From Elusimicrobia bacterium GWA2_62_23 (GTDB lineage Bacteria; Elusimicrobiota; Elusimicrobia; Elusimicrobiales; UBA9959): a stretch of 52,228 nucleotides of DNA. Position 1 is the stretch's first letter. Each line of letters opens with the position of its first letter. Under the pieces are notes generated by a model. It was not told the origin of the DNA and made no database searches. It worked only from the letters and a program-made list of their open reading frames with translations. The DNA is taken from positions 1 to 52,228 of the forward strand of contig MGTV01000015.1 in the NCBI GenBank assembly GCA_001799635.1. The letters run 5' to 3'. Both the position numbers and the translations under genes were made by a program. Positions 7,285 through 15,794 of this stretch are shown piece by piece.

Positions 7285-7285
7285 T
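7263..7285. promoter_or_regulatory. Palindromic operator for the Rrf2-type regulator
   Basis: AATGATACCA (7263-7272), a TTG centre and the exact reverse complement (7276-7285) make a perfect 10-bp inverted repeat. It fills the spacer and covers the -10 box, and a further half-site TGATAC follows at 7288. The position is ideal for autorepression. The size and symmetry suit an Rrf2-family dimer. Confidence 0.75.
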
Positions 7286-7295
7286 AGTGATACAT

Positions 7296-7691
7296 ATGAA
7301 CCTTATAAACAGAGACGTGGATTACGCGGCCCGGGCCCTGGTTTTCATGGCCAAGGCCAACAAGCCTACGGTTTCGGTGACGCAGATGCATGAAGCCGTG
7401 GGGGTTACCAGGCCTTTCCTGCGCAAGATCCTTCAGAAACTGCATAAGGCCGGCCTGCTGCAGGCCGTAAAAGGCAAGGGCGGCGGTTTTGCCATGGCGC
7501 GCCGGCCCGAGGCCATAACCCTCAACCAGCTGATAGGGGTGCTGCAGGGTCCGCTGAAGCTTAACGACTGCGTTTTCAAGAAGAAACTCTGCCAGAACCA
7601 CGGCGCCTGCGTGCTGCGGCACAAGATCGCCGCGCTGGAACACCGGCTGGTGGCGGACATCGCCGGCATAACCATAAAGGACCTGATATGA
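7296..7691 (+). CDS. Rrf2/IscR-like iron-sulfur transcriptional regulator
   Basis: This 131-residue protein has the Rrf2 fold: an N-terminal winged helix (DYAARALVFMAK ... VSVTQMHEAVGVTRPFLRKI, then KGKGGGFAMARRPE as the wing) and a C-terminal dimerisation helix. Three cysteines, Cys92, Cys99 and Cys105, match the spacing of IscR (92, 98, 104) closely, so a 2Fe-2S or 4Fe-4S cluster is likely. An in-frame GTG at 7275 lies inside the operator and is rejected as the start; ATG 7296 begins the conserved domain. The palindrome on its own promoter indicates autorepression. It overlaps the next gene as ATGA, so the Fe-S protein is in the same regulon. Confidence 0.88.
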   Translation: MNLINRDVDYAARALVFMAKANKPTVSVTQMHEAVGVTRPFLRKILQKLHKAGLLQAVKGKGGGFAMARRPEAITLNQLIGVLQGPLKLNDCVFKKKLCQNHGACVLRHKIAALEHRLVADIAGITIKDLI

Positions 7692-8551
7692 AGACCAAGC
7701 GGCAGATGGTGAAGATAGACGAGAGCAAGTGCGACGGCTGCGGCAACTGCGTGACCGGCTGCCACGAGGGCGCGCTGCAGGTGATAGACGGCAAGGCCCG
7801 GCTGATCAGCGACCTGCTGTGCGACGGGCTCGGGGCCTGCATAGGCGAGTGTCCGCAGGGCGCCATAAAAATAGAGGAGCGCCTGGCCGAACCCTATGAC
7901 GAGGCTAAGGTGATGGCCGGCATGGTGAAGCACGGCCCCAATACCATAAAGGCGCACCTCAAGCACCTCGCCGACCACGGTCAGAAGAATTTTTTAAAAC
8001 AGGCTTTCGACTACCTGAAAAAGCACGATATTCCCAATCCCCTGGAGGAAGAGATGAAAAAAGAGCACAAACACGGCGGGCATGAGCCCTGCGGCTGCCC
8101 CGGCGGCCGCACCATGGACCTGCGCGACAATTGCGGCTGCGGCGACGACGGCGCGGATCCCGCGGCCAAATCCCAGCTGCGCCAGTGGCCGGTGCAGCTG
8201 CACCTGGCCTCGCCCATGGCGCCTTATTTCCAGAAGGCCGACGTGGTGATAGCCGCCGACTGCACGGCCTTCGCCTACGGCAACTTCCACAACGACTTCA
8301 TTAAAGGCAAGGCCATAGTCATCGCCTGCCCCAAGCTCGACGACGGGCAGGAACTTTACGTCGAGAAGCTGCAGGGGCTCATAGAGGACGCCAAAGTGAA
8401 CACCCTCACCGTGGTGACCATGGAGGTGCCCTGCTGCGGCGGGCTGCTGGCCATGGTAAAGCAGGCCGCGGCCGCCTCCAAGCGCAAGGTGCCCATAAAG
8501 AGCGTGGTCATAGGCATACAGGGCGGAATAAAGAGCGAAGACTGGGCTTAA
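7688..8551 (+). CDS. Ferredoxin-like 4Fe-4S protein
   Basis: The 287-residue protein opens with a 2[4Fe-4S] ferredoxin-type domain. The first cluster has four Cys (15, 18, 21, 25). The second has only three recognisable Cys (45, 51, 55; CDGLGACIGEC), so it may be a 3Fe-4S or an altered 4Fe-4S site. A helical linker follows, then a Cys/Gly/His-rich segment (about 122-155: EPCGCPGG, NCGCGDDG) and a globular C-terminal half with ADCTAFAYGNFH and MEVPCCGG, which may hold another metal site. Proteins of this layout are known next to Rrf2 regulators in anaerobes and are taken to be electron carriers or redox sensors. It is translationally coupled to the regulator and followed by a terminator. Confidence 0.8.
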   Translation: MKTKRQMVKIDESKCDGCGNCVTGCHEGALQVIDGKARLISDLLCDGLGACIGECPQGAIKIEERLAEPYDEAKVMAGMVKHGPNTIKAHLKHLADHGQKNFLKQAFDYLKKHDIPNPLEEEMKKEHKHGGHEPCGCPGGRTMDLRDNCGCGDDGADPAAKSQLRQWPVQLHLASPMAPYFQKADVVIAADCTAFAYGNFHNDFIKGKAIVIACPKLDDGQELYVEKLQGLIEDAKVNTLTVVTMEVPCCGGLLAMVKQAAAASKRKVPIKSVVIGIQGGIKSEDWA

Positions 8552-8568
8552 GCGGGCCCTGAAAAAAG

Positions 8569-8598
8569 AAAAGGCCGGAGAGCTCTCCGGCCTTTTTT
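8569..8598. terminator. Bidirectional terminator
   Basis: A perfect 12-bp stem (8569-8580 with 8585-8596, core GGCCGGAG/CTCCGGCC) and a 4-base AGCT loop have an A-run before and a T-run after. It separates the convergent Fe-S and zinc-ribbon genes. Confidence 0.9.
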
Positions 8599-8610
8599 CG
8601 CGAGAAGGGG

Positions 8611-9237
8611 TCAGCGGGCCGCGGCGGCGGACAGCTTTACCAGGCGGGCGTAACGGGCGTTGAAATCGTTCATGATCTCAGTTTCGCGCTGCTGGTGGGC
8701 CGTGGTCCAGGCCAGGTACGCGGCGTCCTTCTCCTTGTCCACGCAGCTGGGGCAGGGCAGTTTGAGGGCGTTGATGGCGTTGGCGTAAGAGTCCTGCAGT
8801 TTAAAAAGCTTTTTCGTGTAGCCGCCTTCTATCCCGAAACCTTCCGGATCCAGGCCGTCGGCTTCTATCTCCGTCAAAAAAGCCGCCTGTTCGGCCCGGT
8901 GGGCCTCCAGCAGGCGGTCGGCCTCGGCGCTCTGCGCGGCGAAGCTGTTCTCCGAGGCGGCTGCTCCGGCGCCGGTTCCGGCGCCGTCCCGGGCTTTGAA
9001 TTCCCATATGGCGGCCGCTATTCCCAGCAAGGCGACAACGGCGAGCAGCAGCGGCTTGACGGCGCTGACCATGTCCGGCCGCGTCGGCGGCGGTGGCGCC
9101 GTGGTCTGAGATGAGGCTGCCTCGCCGGCGCCCTGTTTGTTAAAGGGTTCGTAGCAGAGCCCGCACCACCCGGCTTCGGGGGCGTTCCTCTCATAACCGC
9201 ACTTGTGACATTTCCTGCCTTTTCTCATGGATTTCAT
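8611..9237 (-). CDS. Zinc-ribbon membrane protein
   Basis: This 208-residue protein has an N-terminal zinc ribbon (Cys10-x2-Cys13 and Cys25-x2-Cys28), then a Thr/Pro linker. One membrane helix follows (about 64-82, LLLAVVALLGIAAAIW), then an Ala/Glu-rich helical domain with a CPSC motif near the C-terminus. The ribbon would be cytoplasmic and the rest outside. Met1 and Met4 are both possible starts; TATCAT lies 7 bases before Met4. No specific family is recognised. Confidence 0.65.
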   Translation of the reverse strand: MKSMRKGRKCHKCGYERNAPEAGWCGLCYEPFNKQGAGEAASSQTTAPPPPTRPDMVSAVKPLLLAVVALLGIAAAIWEFKARDGAGTGAGAAASENSFAAQSAEADRLLEAHRAEQAAFLTEIEADGLDPEGFGIEGGYTKKLFKLQDSYANAINALKLPCPSCVDKEKDAAYLAWTTAHQQRETEIMNDFNARYARLVKLSAAAAR

Positions 9238-9266
9238 GATACAAAATTCCGGCCGCGTCTCACCCC

Positions 9267-9296
9267 TTAACTAAGGGTGCCTCTTTTTGATAAGAT
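9267..9296 (+). promoter_or_regulatory. Putative sigma-70 promoter for tRNA-Cys
   Basis: TTAACT (9267-9272), an 18-base spacer and TAAGAT (9291-9296) lie 9 bases upstream of the tRNA. Both boxes depart from consensus. Confidence 0.45.
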
Positions 9297-9305
9297 ATTT
9301 TATAC

Positions 9306-9377
9306 GGCGCGGTGGCCAAGTGGTAAGGCGGCAGTCTGCAAAACTGCTATTCGCGGGTTCGATTCCCGCCCGCGCCT
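9306..9377 (+). tRNA. tRNA-Cys (GCA anticodon)
   Basis: The acceptor GGCGCGG pairs with CCGCGCC, the anticodon stem GCAGT/ACTGC encloses the loop CTGCAAA with anticodon GCA, and the T arm is GCGGGTTCGATTCCCGC. The discriminator base is T (U73), the hallmark identity base of tRNA-Cys. CCA is not encoded. Confidence 0.95.
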
Positions 9378-9428
9378 TTCTTCTTTTTCAACTATAATCT
9401 GGAGGAGGGGGAGATCCCCTGAACGCCC

Positions 9429-10589
9429 ATGAACCTCAGCAGATTAGCCCTGTCCCTCGGCCAGTCGGCCACCCTTAAGCTCAACGAATTAGCCAATAAC
9501 CTCAAAGCCGAGGGTAAGCCCGTCGTCCACCTGGGCGGCGGCGAGCCCGAAGAAAAGATACCGCGCGGCGCGCTGGAAGAGAGCGGCAAGATGCTCGACG
9601 CCGGCTTTGTGCGCTACACGCCCACCTCCGGCACGGCGGCCCTGAAGAAAGAGATAGCCGCCTATACCGAGCAGTACTACGGCGTGAAGCCCGGCCCCAA
9701 GAACATCGTGGTGGCCTCCGGCGCCAAGCAGGCCATCTACAATTTCCTGGTTTCCGTGGTGGACCCCGGCGACGAGGTCATTTTCCCGGCGCCGTACTGG
9801 GTGAGCTACCCCGAGATGGTGCGCCTCGCCTACGGCAACCCCGTCATAGTGAAGCCCCGCGAAGGCGAGCTGCTGGCCAAGGCCGCCGACATAGAGGCCC
9901 ACATCACCAGCCGCACTAAGGCCATCCTCCTCAACAGCCCCAATAACCCGTCCGGCCAGGTCTATCCCGAGGACTTCATCCGCCGCATGGTGGAGATCTG
10001 CGAAGCGCGCGGCATCTACCTGCTGATGGACGATATCTACAACCGCCTGGTCTTCGACGGGCTCAAGGCGCCTTCGGCCTTCACCTTCTCCAAGAAACCG
10101 CTGAACGAGTCCGTGATAGTTTCCATCAACGGCGTATCCAAGACCTTCTCCATGACCGGCTACCGCATAGGCTGGGGCGTGGCCAATGAGGCCATCACCC
10201 AGGCTATGATAAAGGTGCAGGCGCAGGTGTCCTCCTGCCCGTCGGCGCTCAGCCAGGCGGCGGCGGCCGGCGCCCTGCGCGAAGGGAGCGGTTTCGTGGA
10301 GACACTGCGCCAGGGCCTGGAAAAAAAGCGCGACGTTATGGTGGCCGAACTTTCCAAACTTAAAAAAGTGAAACTGCACAAGCCGCAGGGCACTTTCTAC
10401 AGCTTCGCCGATTTCAGCGCTTACGAGAAGGATTCCGCCAAGCTTTCCGCCCTGCTGCTGGAGAAGGCCATGGTGGTGGCCGTGCCCGGAGTGGAATTCG
10501 GCATGGAAGGCCACCTGCGCCTTTCCTACTGCGGCGCCGAGAAGGACATAATAGAGGGCGTGAGCCGCATCCGCAAGATCTTGGACTAA
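9429..10589 (+). CDS. Class I PLP-dependent aminotransferase (aspartate aminotransferase-like)
   Basis: The 386-residue length and motifs fit fold-type I class I aminotransferases. ASGAKQAIYN is the phosphate-cup region, NSPNNPSGQVY holds the conserved Asn/Pro, DDIYNRLVF has the Asp and Tyr that contact PLP, and SINGVSKTFSMTGYRIGW contains the Schiff-base Lys. These proteins move amino groups between an amino acid (often Asp) and 2-oxoglutarate. The PEP carboxykinase gene follows after 12 bases. If the substrate is Asp, the pair converts Asp to oxaloacetate and then PEP. TATAAT at 9393-9398 is a likely -10. A GGGG-AGAT-CCCC hairpin (9407-9418) lies between the purine-rich ribosome-binding region and the ATG. 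Confidence 0.88.
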   Translation: MNLSRLALSLGQSATLKLNELANNLKAEGKPVVHLGGGEPEEKIPRGALEESGKMLDAGFVRYTPTSGTAALKKEIAAYTEQYYGVKPGPKNIVVASGAKQAIYNFLVSVVDPGDEVIFPAPYWVSYPEMVRLAYGNPVIVKPREGELLAKAADIEAHITSRTKAILLNSPNNPSGQVYPEDFIRRMVEICEARGIYLLMDDIYNRLVFDGLKAPSAFTFSKKPLNESVIVSINGVSKTFSMTGYRIGWGVANEAITQAMIKVQAQVSSCPSALSQAAAAGALREGSGFVETLRQGLEKKRDVMVAELSKLKKVKLHKPQGTFYSFADFSAYEKDSAKLSALLLEKAMVVAVPGVEFGMEGHLRLSYCGAEKDIIEGVSRIRKILD

Positions 10590-10601
10590 GGAGACGAGAC
10601 T

Positions 10602-12182
<1,581 letters not shown>

Positions 12183-12197
12183 GGTCTACCTTATTCC

Positions 12198-12228
12198 TTG
12201 ACAGCTCCAAGGGAAAATAGGTTATATG
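12198..12228 (+). promoter_or_regulatory. Sigma-70 promoter of the SWIB gene
   Basis: A perfect TTGACA (12198-12203) is followed after 19 bases by TATATG (12223-12228), about 42 bases before the start codon. The spacer is slightly long. Confidence 0.5.
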
Positions 12229-12269
12229 TATTCAGTAATTTGGAAGTAAACACCATAGGAGGAAGTACA

Positions 12270-12530
12270 ATGCCCGCTGCTAAAGCAAACTCGAAGTTCA
12301 TGGCTCCCATAACCCCTAACGACACCCTCGCCGCTGTGATCGGCCCCAAGCCGGTTCCCCGCACCGAGATCGTGAAGAAACTGTGGGCCTACATCAAGAA
12401 AAACAACCTGCAGGACAAGAAGAACAAGCGCAACATCAACGCTGACGACAAGCTGCTGAAGCTGTTCGCCGGCAAGAAGCAGGTCACGATGTTCGACCTG
12501 GCCAAGATCATCGGCAAGAACGCGAAGTAA
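12270..12530 (+). CDS. SWIB/MDM2-domain protein
   Basis: This 86-residue basic protein is essentially one SWIB domain. PRTEIVKKLWAYIKKNNLQD, KNKRNINADDKLLKLF and VTMFDLAKIIGKN are its hallmark segments. SWIB domains are best known from eukaryotic chromatin remodelers and are found alone in chlamydiae and some other bacteria, where a DNA- or topoisomerase-linked role has been proposed. A strong AGGAGG 7 bases upstream fixes the start at 12270 rather than the upstream ATG 12198, which overlaps the promoter. It has its own promoter and terminator, so it is monocistronic and probably abundant. Confidence 0.9.
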   Translation: MPAAKANSKFMAPITPNDTLAAVIGPKPVPRTEIVKKLWAYIKKNNLQDKKNKRNINADDKLLKLFAGKKQVTMFDLAKIIGKNAK

Positions 12531-12547
12531 GCCGGTTGCGTTTAGTT

Positions 12548-12584
12548 AACGCCGTCCGCTTTAAACCCGGACGGCGTTTTATTT
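12548..12584 (+). terminator. Rho-independent terminator of the SWIB gene
   Basis: An 11-bp perfect stem (12548-12558 with 12568-12578) is followed by TTTTATTT. Confidence 0.85.
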
Positions 12585-12642
12585 GGGGACGCTGCACAAT
12601 AACTCAATAACTCCAGTTATTGAGTTATTGTGCAGCGTCCCC
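12585..12642. repeat. Perfect 28-bp-arm palindrome, GGGGAC...GTCCCC (REP-like)
   Basis: Arms 12585-12612 and 12615-12642 are exact reverse complements with a 2-base centre. The ends are GGGGAC/GTCCCC, the same ends as the repeats around the RAYT at 15729 and 18819, while the inside (GCTGCACAATAACTC...) differs. It sits between a terminator and a promoter and codes for nothing. It is best explained as a REP-like or non-autonomous element mobilised by an IS200-like transposase. Confidence 0.8.
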
Positions 12643-12691
12643 TATTTGCTTGTGGGTCTTAAGGCCCAGGCGCGGCTGGGCCCAAGAGGTA

Positions 12692-12720
12692 TTGACATTC
12701 GTCAAGTCATACCCCATACT
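12692..12720 (+). promoter_or_regulatory. Sigma-70 promoter of the protease gene
   Basis: TTGACA (12692-12697), a 17-base spacer and CATACT (12715-12720) lie just before the start at 12737. An AGGT ribosome-binding site lies in the short leader. Confidence 0.6.
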
Positions 12721-12736
12721 ATAGACAGGTAACCTT

Positions 12737-13903
12737 ATGAAGCCCGCGACCACCATATTTGCGCTGCTGAGCCTGCTCCTGGCGGGCGGCGCTCCCGCGA
12801 ACGCCGGCGGCCCCAGGGACGGGAACGCCATGGACGTTTCCTATTACGGTGAGAACGACCAGGTGGACCTGTACCAGGCAGGCGTGCTCAAGGCTTTCGC
12901 CGACTCCTCGGTGGCCCTCTTCTCCGACCGGGCCGTGGTCAAGAACGAGGCTTCCGGCAATTTCGATCTCAAGAGCGTTTCCCTTAAGGACAAGCTCAAC
13001 CTGAAGCCCGGCCAGCCTTTCGAGGGCCAGCCCTCCGGCGCCTATTGCTCGGGCGTGCTGGTGGGCCCCGACCTGGTGCTGACCGCCGGTCACTGCTTCC
13101 AGCCTGACGAGCGCGGCGGCCCCTGCGACCGGGTCCGGCTGGTCTTCGGCTACGCGGTGACCCGGGCCGGCGAAACCCCCGCGTCCTTCCCCGCCAGGAA
13201 CGTCTATACCTGCAAAAAAATAGTGGCGCAGAAGGTGCAGGACGAGAACCACAATTTCACCTGCCGTAACGGCAGTTGCTCTAACGCCGGGCTAGTGGGC
13301 GATGGTCCCGATTACGCGCTGGTCAAGCTGGACCGGCCCGTGGCCGGCCGCCTGCCGCTGGCCGTCAGCCGCCAGAGCCCCGCCGTGGGCACCGAGGTGG
13401 GCGTTATAGGCTACCCCAGCGGCCTGCCGGTCAAGGTGCAGGAGAAGGGCGCCGCGGTGCGCGAACTCAAGGAGCGCGGCTACTTCGTGACCAACCTGGA
13501 CACTTTCCGGGGCAATTCAGGCAGCCCGGTGTTCGACATGCGCACCCTCAAGATCATAGGGATAATTTCCCGCGGCGGCGCGGACTATGCCTACGAATCC
13601 GAGGAGGGAACCACCAATGACCCCCGCCGGCCCTACCTCTATACCCCCGGCAGCGCCGTGTACCACCCGCAGGACGGCGGCCGCGGCGAAGACGTGACGC
13701 TGATCTCCGAGATACAGGGCCTTATCCCTTCCACGCAGGCCGAGCGCTCGCTGGACGCCGCGCTCAAGGCCAAGAGCGGCAGCAATAACCGGGTGCCTGC
13801 GGTGCCCGCCATTTACGTCCCAGGCCAGGACGGCGGCGGACGGCTGCAGCCGGCCATTTACACCATGCCCGACGCCGGGGACCCGGTGCCGGTAAGGATC
13901 TGA
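12737..13903 (+). CDS. Secreted trypsin-like serine protease
   Basis: The 388-residue protein begins with a signal peptide (cleavage near ANAGG, residue about 24). It shows the S1 triad: His in VLTAGHCF, Asp in DYALVKLDRP and Ser in FRGNSGSPVF. Conserved features such as YCSGVLVGPDLVLTAGH and VIGYPSG support a chymotrypsin fold without a PDZ domain. There are Cys pairs (KKIV..FTCRNGSC) that may form disulfides. The Pro/Gly-rich C-terminal tail is extra. It would act in the periplasm or outside the cell. It has its own promoter and a terminator at 13930. Confidence 0.9.
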   Translation: MKPATTIFALLSLLLAGGAPANAGGPRDGNAMDVSYYGENDQVDLYQAGVLKAFADSSVALFSDRAVVKNEASGNFDLKSVSLKDKLNLKPGQPFEGQPSGAYCSGVLVGPDLVLTAGHCFQPDERGGPCDRVRLVFGYAVTRAGETPASFPARNVYTCKKIVAQKVQDENHNFTCRNGSCSNAGLVGDGPDYALVKLDRPVAGRLPLAVSRQSPAVGTEVGVIGYPSGLPVKVQEKGAAVRELKERGYFVTNLDTFRGNSGSPVFDMRTLKIIGIISRGGADYAYESEEGTTNDPRRPYLYTPGSAVYHPQDGGRGEDVTLISEIQGLIPSTQAERSLDAALKAKSGSNNRVPAVPAIYVPGQDGGGRLQPAIYTMPDAGDPVPVRI

Positions 13904-13929
13904 CGCCGCGCCAATAAGCGGCCAGTATG

Positions 13930-13964
13930 AAAGGAGCGCCCCCCGCGGGGCGCTCCCTTCTTTT
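13930..13964. terminator. Rho-independent terminator between convergent genes
   Basis: GGAGCGCCCC (13933-13942) pairs perfectly with 13947-13956 around a CCGC loop, with CTTCTTTT after. It lies between the protease and the convergent GGDEF gene. Confidence 0.8.
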
Positions 13965-13978
13965 GTCCCGTCCGCGGG

Positions 13979-15694
13979 TCAGTCCTTGCGGCGGTCCACG
14001 ATATAGTGGCTCTTGTCGGCGGCTTTCGCGCCTTTCTTCAGCTCGGTGCCGATATTGCTCACCTGGGCAAAAGAGTGCAGCGGGCGCGTCTTGTTCTGCA
14101 CGATGCCTATGGAGATGGAGAGGAAGGGGAATTTTTTGATATTACCCTGGCGGTCCGTGGACACGATGTGGCCGCGGTCTCGGTCTTCCTTGCTGTAGAA
14201 GGAGGGGGCGATCTCGTCGAAAGCGGAGGCTATGCGGCGGGCCAGGTCCTCGGAACGCTCGTAGTCGGTGACCACTATGAAGTCGTCGCCGCCGATGTGG
14301 CCTATGAAGTCCTCTGAATTCTCGTTCTGGATGGTCAGCTTCACCAGGAGGTTGGCCGTAGCCTTAAGTACCCGGTCGCCGGCCTCGAAGCCGTAGGTGT
14401 CGTTGTAGGCCTTGAAATTGTTGAGGTCCAGGTACAGCACGGCGAAGATCTTGCCGCGCTGGATCTCGCGCTCCACCCGCGCCTGGATGGACGGGTTGCC
14501 GGGCAGCTTGGACAGCGGGTTGGTGTCGAGCACCTGGCGGTTGCGCTTGAGGATCATGCGGATGCGGGCTATCAGCTCGTCCGCGTCCACGGGCTTGATG
14601 AGGTAATCGTCTATGCCCATGCCCAGGCCCTTGAGCTTGGCGTTCTTCTCGCCGAAAGCGGTCACTATCATGATGGGGATGTGGGCGAACAGCGGGTTGT
14701 TCTTGAGGTCCTGGGCCACTTCCAGGCCGTTCTTGCGCGGCATGTTGTAGTCCAGCACTATGATGTCCGGGTTGGTCTCGAAGACGGCCTTCAGGGCCTC
14801 GGCCCCGTCGCTGGCGGTGAACACTTCGAAGCCGGCGTCCTGCACCATCTCTTTCATCAGCATCAGCAATTCGGTCTGGTCATCGGCCATGAGCACGCGC
14901 GGCCGGGCGGCTTTCTGCGGCTCCAGCGCGGCCGGGGCGCGCACCTCGGGAGCGGTCTGTTCGGCTATGAGCTTCAGGAGCAGGTCGCCGGGGATATCGC
15001 GCGAGATGATCTCCGGCAGTCCGGTGATGATGCCGCGCTCCTGGTAATTCTCCAGGCGCAGGCCGCTGACCACTATTATCGGTACGCCGGCGGTGTCCGC
15101 CGCTTCCTGCAGCTCTTCCATGATGGCGAAGCCGTCCTTGCGCGGCATCATGATGTCGAGCAGGAGGGCGTCCGGCTTTTCGGACCTTACGCGGTCCACC
15201 ACGGCCAGTGGGTCGTTCACCACTACGGCCTTGTAATTGTTGGCTTCCAGGAACATCTTCACCAGGTCGGAAAACTCGGTGTCGTCGTCGGCCACCATCA
15301 CGCAGGCCTGGCCGTCCTTCGCCGGCAGCGCCTGGTGCAGGGCCGTCTTCAGGGCCTCGAAATCCACCGGCTTGGTGATATAGGCGCGCACCTTCGGCGC
15401 GGGGCCGGTCACTATGCCGGCCTTGCTGGTCTGCGAGAAGATCACGATGCGCTGGGCTTCGGTGAAAGGGTTCTTCTTGAGGTCGGTGAGGAAATCCAGC
15501 GGGTTGAAGGACCGGATAAGAATGTTGAGGATGACCAGGTCCGGCTTCCAGTTCTGCATGGCGGTGAAGGACTGCTGGTAATTGGTCACCATCTGCGCGT
15601 GGTAACCGTTCTTTTCCAGGAAAGCGAGCAGCCCGCGGGCTTCTGGGGTGTCCGTGTCGATGATGAGTATCTTCTTGCCGCCGGGAGCGTCCAT
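13979..15694 (-). CDS. Triple-receiver GGDEF response regulator (diguanylate cyclase)
   Basis: In 571 residues there are three receiver domains and a GGDEF domain. REC1 (about 8-122) has Asn57 where the phosphoacceptor Asp should be (DLVILNIL), so it cannot be phosphorylated normally. REC2 (about 131-245) keeps Asp180 but has Arg-Asp in place of the usual Lys-Pro. REC3 (about 266-382) is canonical, with Asp315 and a Lys-Pro at 368-369. The GGDEF domain (about 400-565) has GGDDF (468-472), an active-type variant, plus LDLNNFKAYNDTYG; the RxxD inhibitory site is absent. It should make cyclic di-GMP under receiver control. TAGAAT lies 7 bases before the ATG, which points to a leaderless message. 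Confidence 0.92.
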   Translation of the reverse strand: MDAPGGKKILIIDTDTPEARGLLAFLEKNGYHAQMVTNYQQSFTAMQNWKPDLVILNILIRSFNPLDFLTDLKKNPFTEAQRIVIFSQTSKAGIVTGPAPKVRAYITKPVDFEALKTALHQALPAKDGQACVMVADDDTEFSDLVKMFLEANNYKAVVVNDPLAVVDRVRSEKPDALLLDIMMPRKDGFAIMEELQEAADTAGVPIIVVSGLRLENYQERGIITGLPEIISRDIPGDLLLKLIAEQTAPEVRAPAALEPQKAARPRVLMADDQTELLMLMKEMVQDAGFEVFTASDGAEALKAVFETNPDIIVLDYNMPRKNGLEVAQDLKNNPLFAHIPIMIVTAFGEKNAKLKGLGMGIDDYLIKPVDADELIARIRMILKRNRQVLDTNPLSKLPGNPSIQARVEREIQRGKIFAVLYLDLNNFKAYNDTYGFEAGDRVLKATANLLVKLTIQNENSEDFIGHIGGDDFIVVTDYERSEDLARRIASAFDEIAPSFYSKEDRDRGHIVSTDRQGNIKKFPFLSISIGIVQNKTRPLHSFAQVSNIGTELKKGAKAADKSHYIVDRRKD

Positions 15695-15701
15695 AATCCC
15701 G

Positions 15702-15707
15702 ATTCTA
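15702..15707 (-). promoter_or_regulatory. -10 box of the GGDEF gene
   Basis: On the minus strand these bases read TAGAAT, exactly 7 bases before the start codon. The expected -35 position (15725-15730) already overlaps the first bases of the mobile repeat at 15729, so the insertion may have replaced the original -35. Confidence 0.55.
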
Positions 15708-15728
15708 ACATTTTTCTCCGATTTGTTT

Positions 15729-15786
15729 GGGGACGTTGTTGACTATTTGACTATCTCCTAGGCAGCCAAATATTCAGCAATGTCCC
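15729..15786. repeat. REP-like imperfect hairpin, left end of the island
   Basis: GGGGACGTTGTTGACTATTTG at the left pairs with 15767-15786 (CAAATATTCAGCAATGTCCC) with 3 mismatches in 20, two of which allow wobble pairing. GGGG...CCC ends match the other palindromes in the window. Confidence 0.6.
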
Positions 15787-15794
15787 TGTCTTCC

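Noticed and set aside
7275..7295. GTG 7275 as start of the Rrf2 gene
   Set aside because: It lies inside the operator and before the expected transcription start; the domain begins at ATG 7296.
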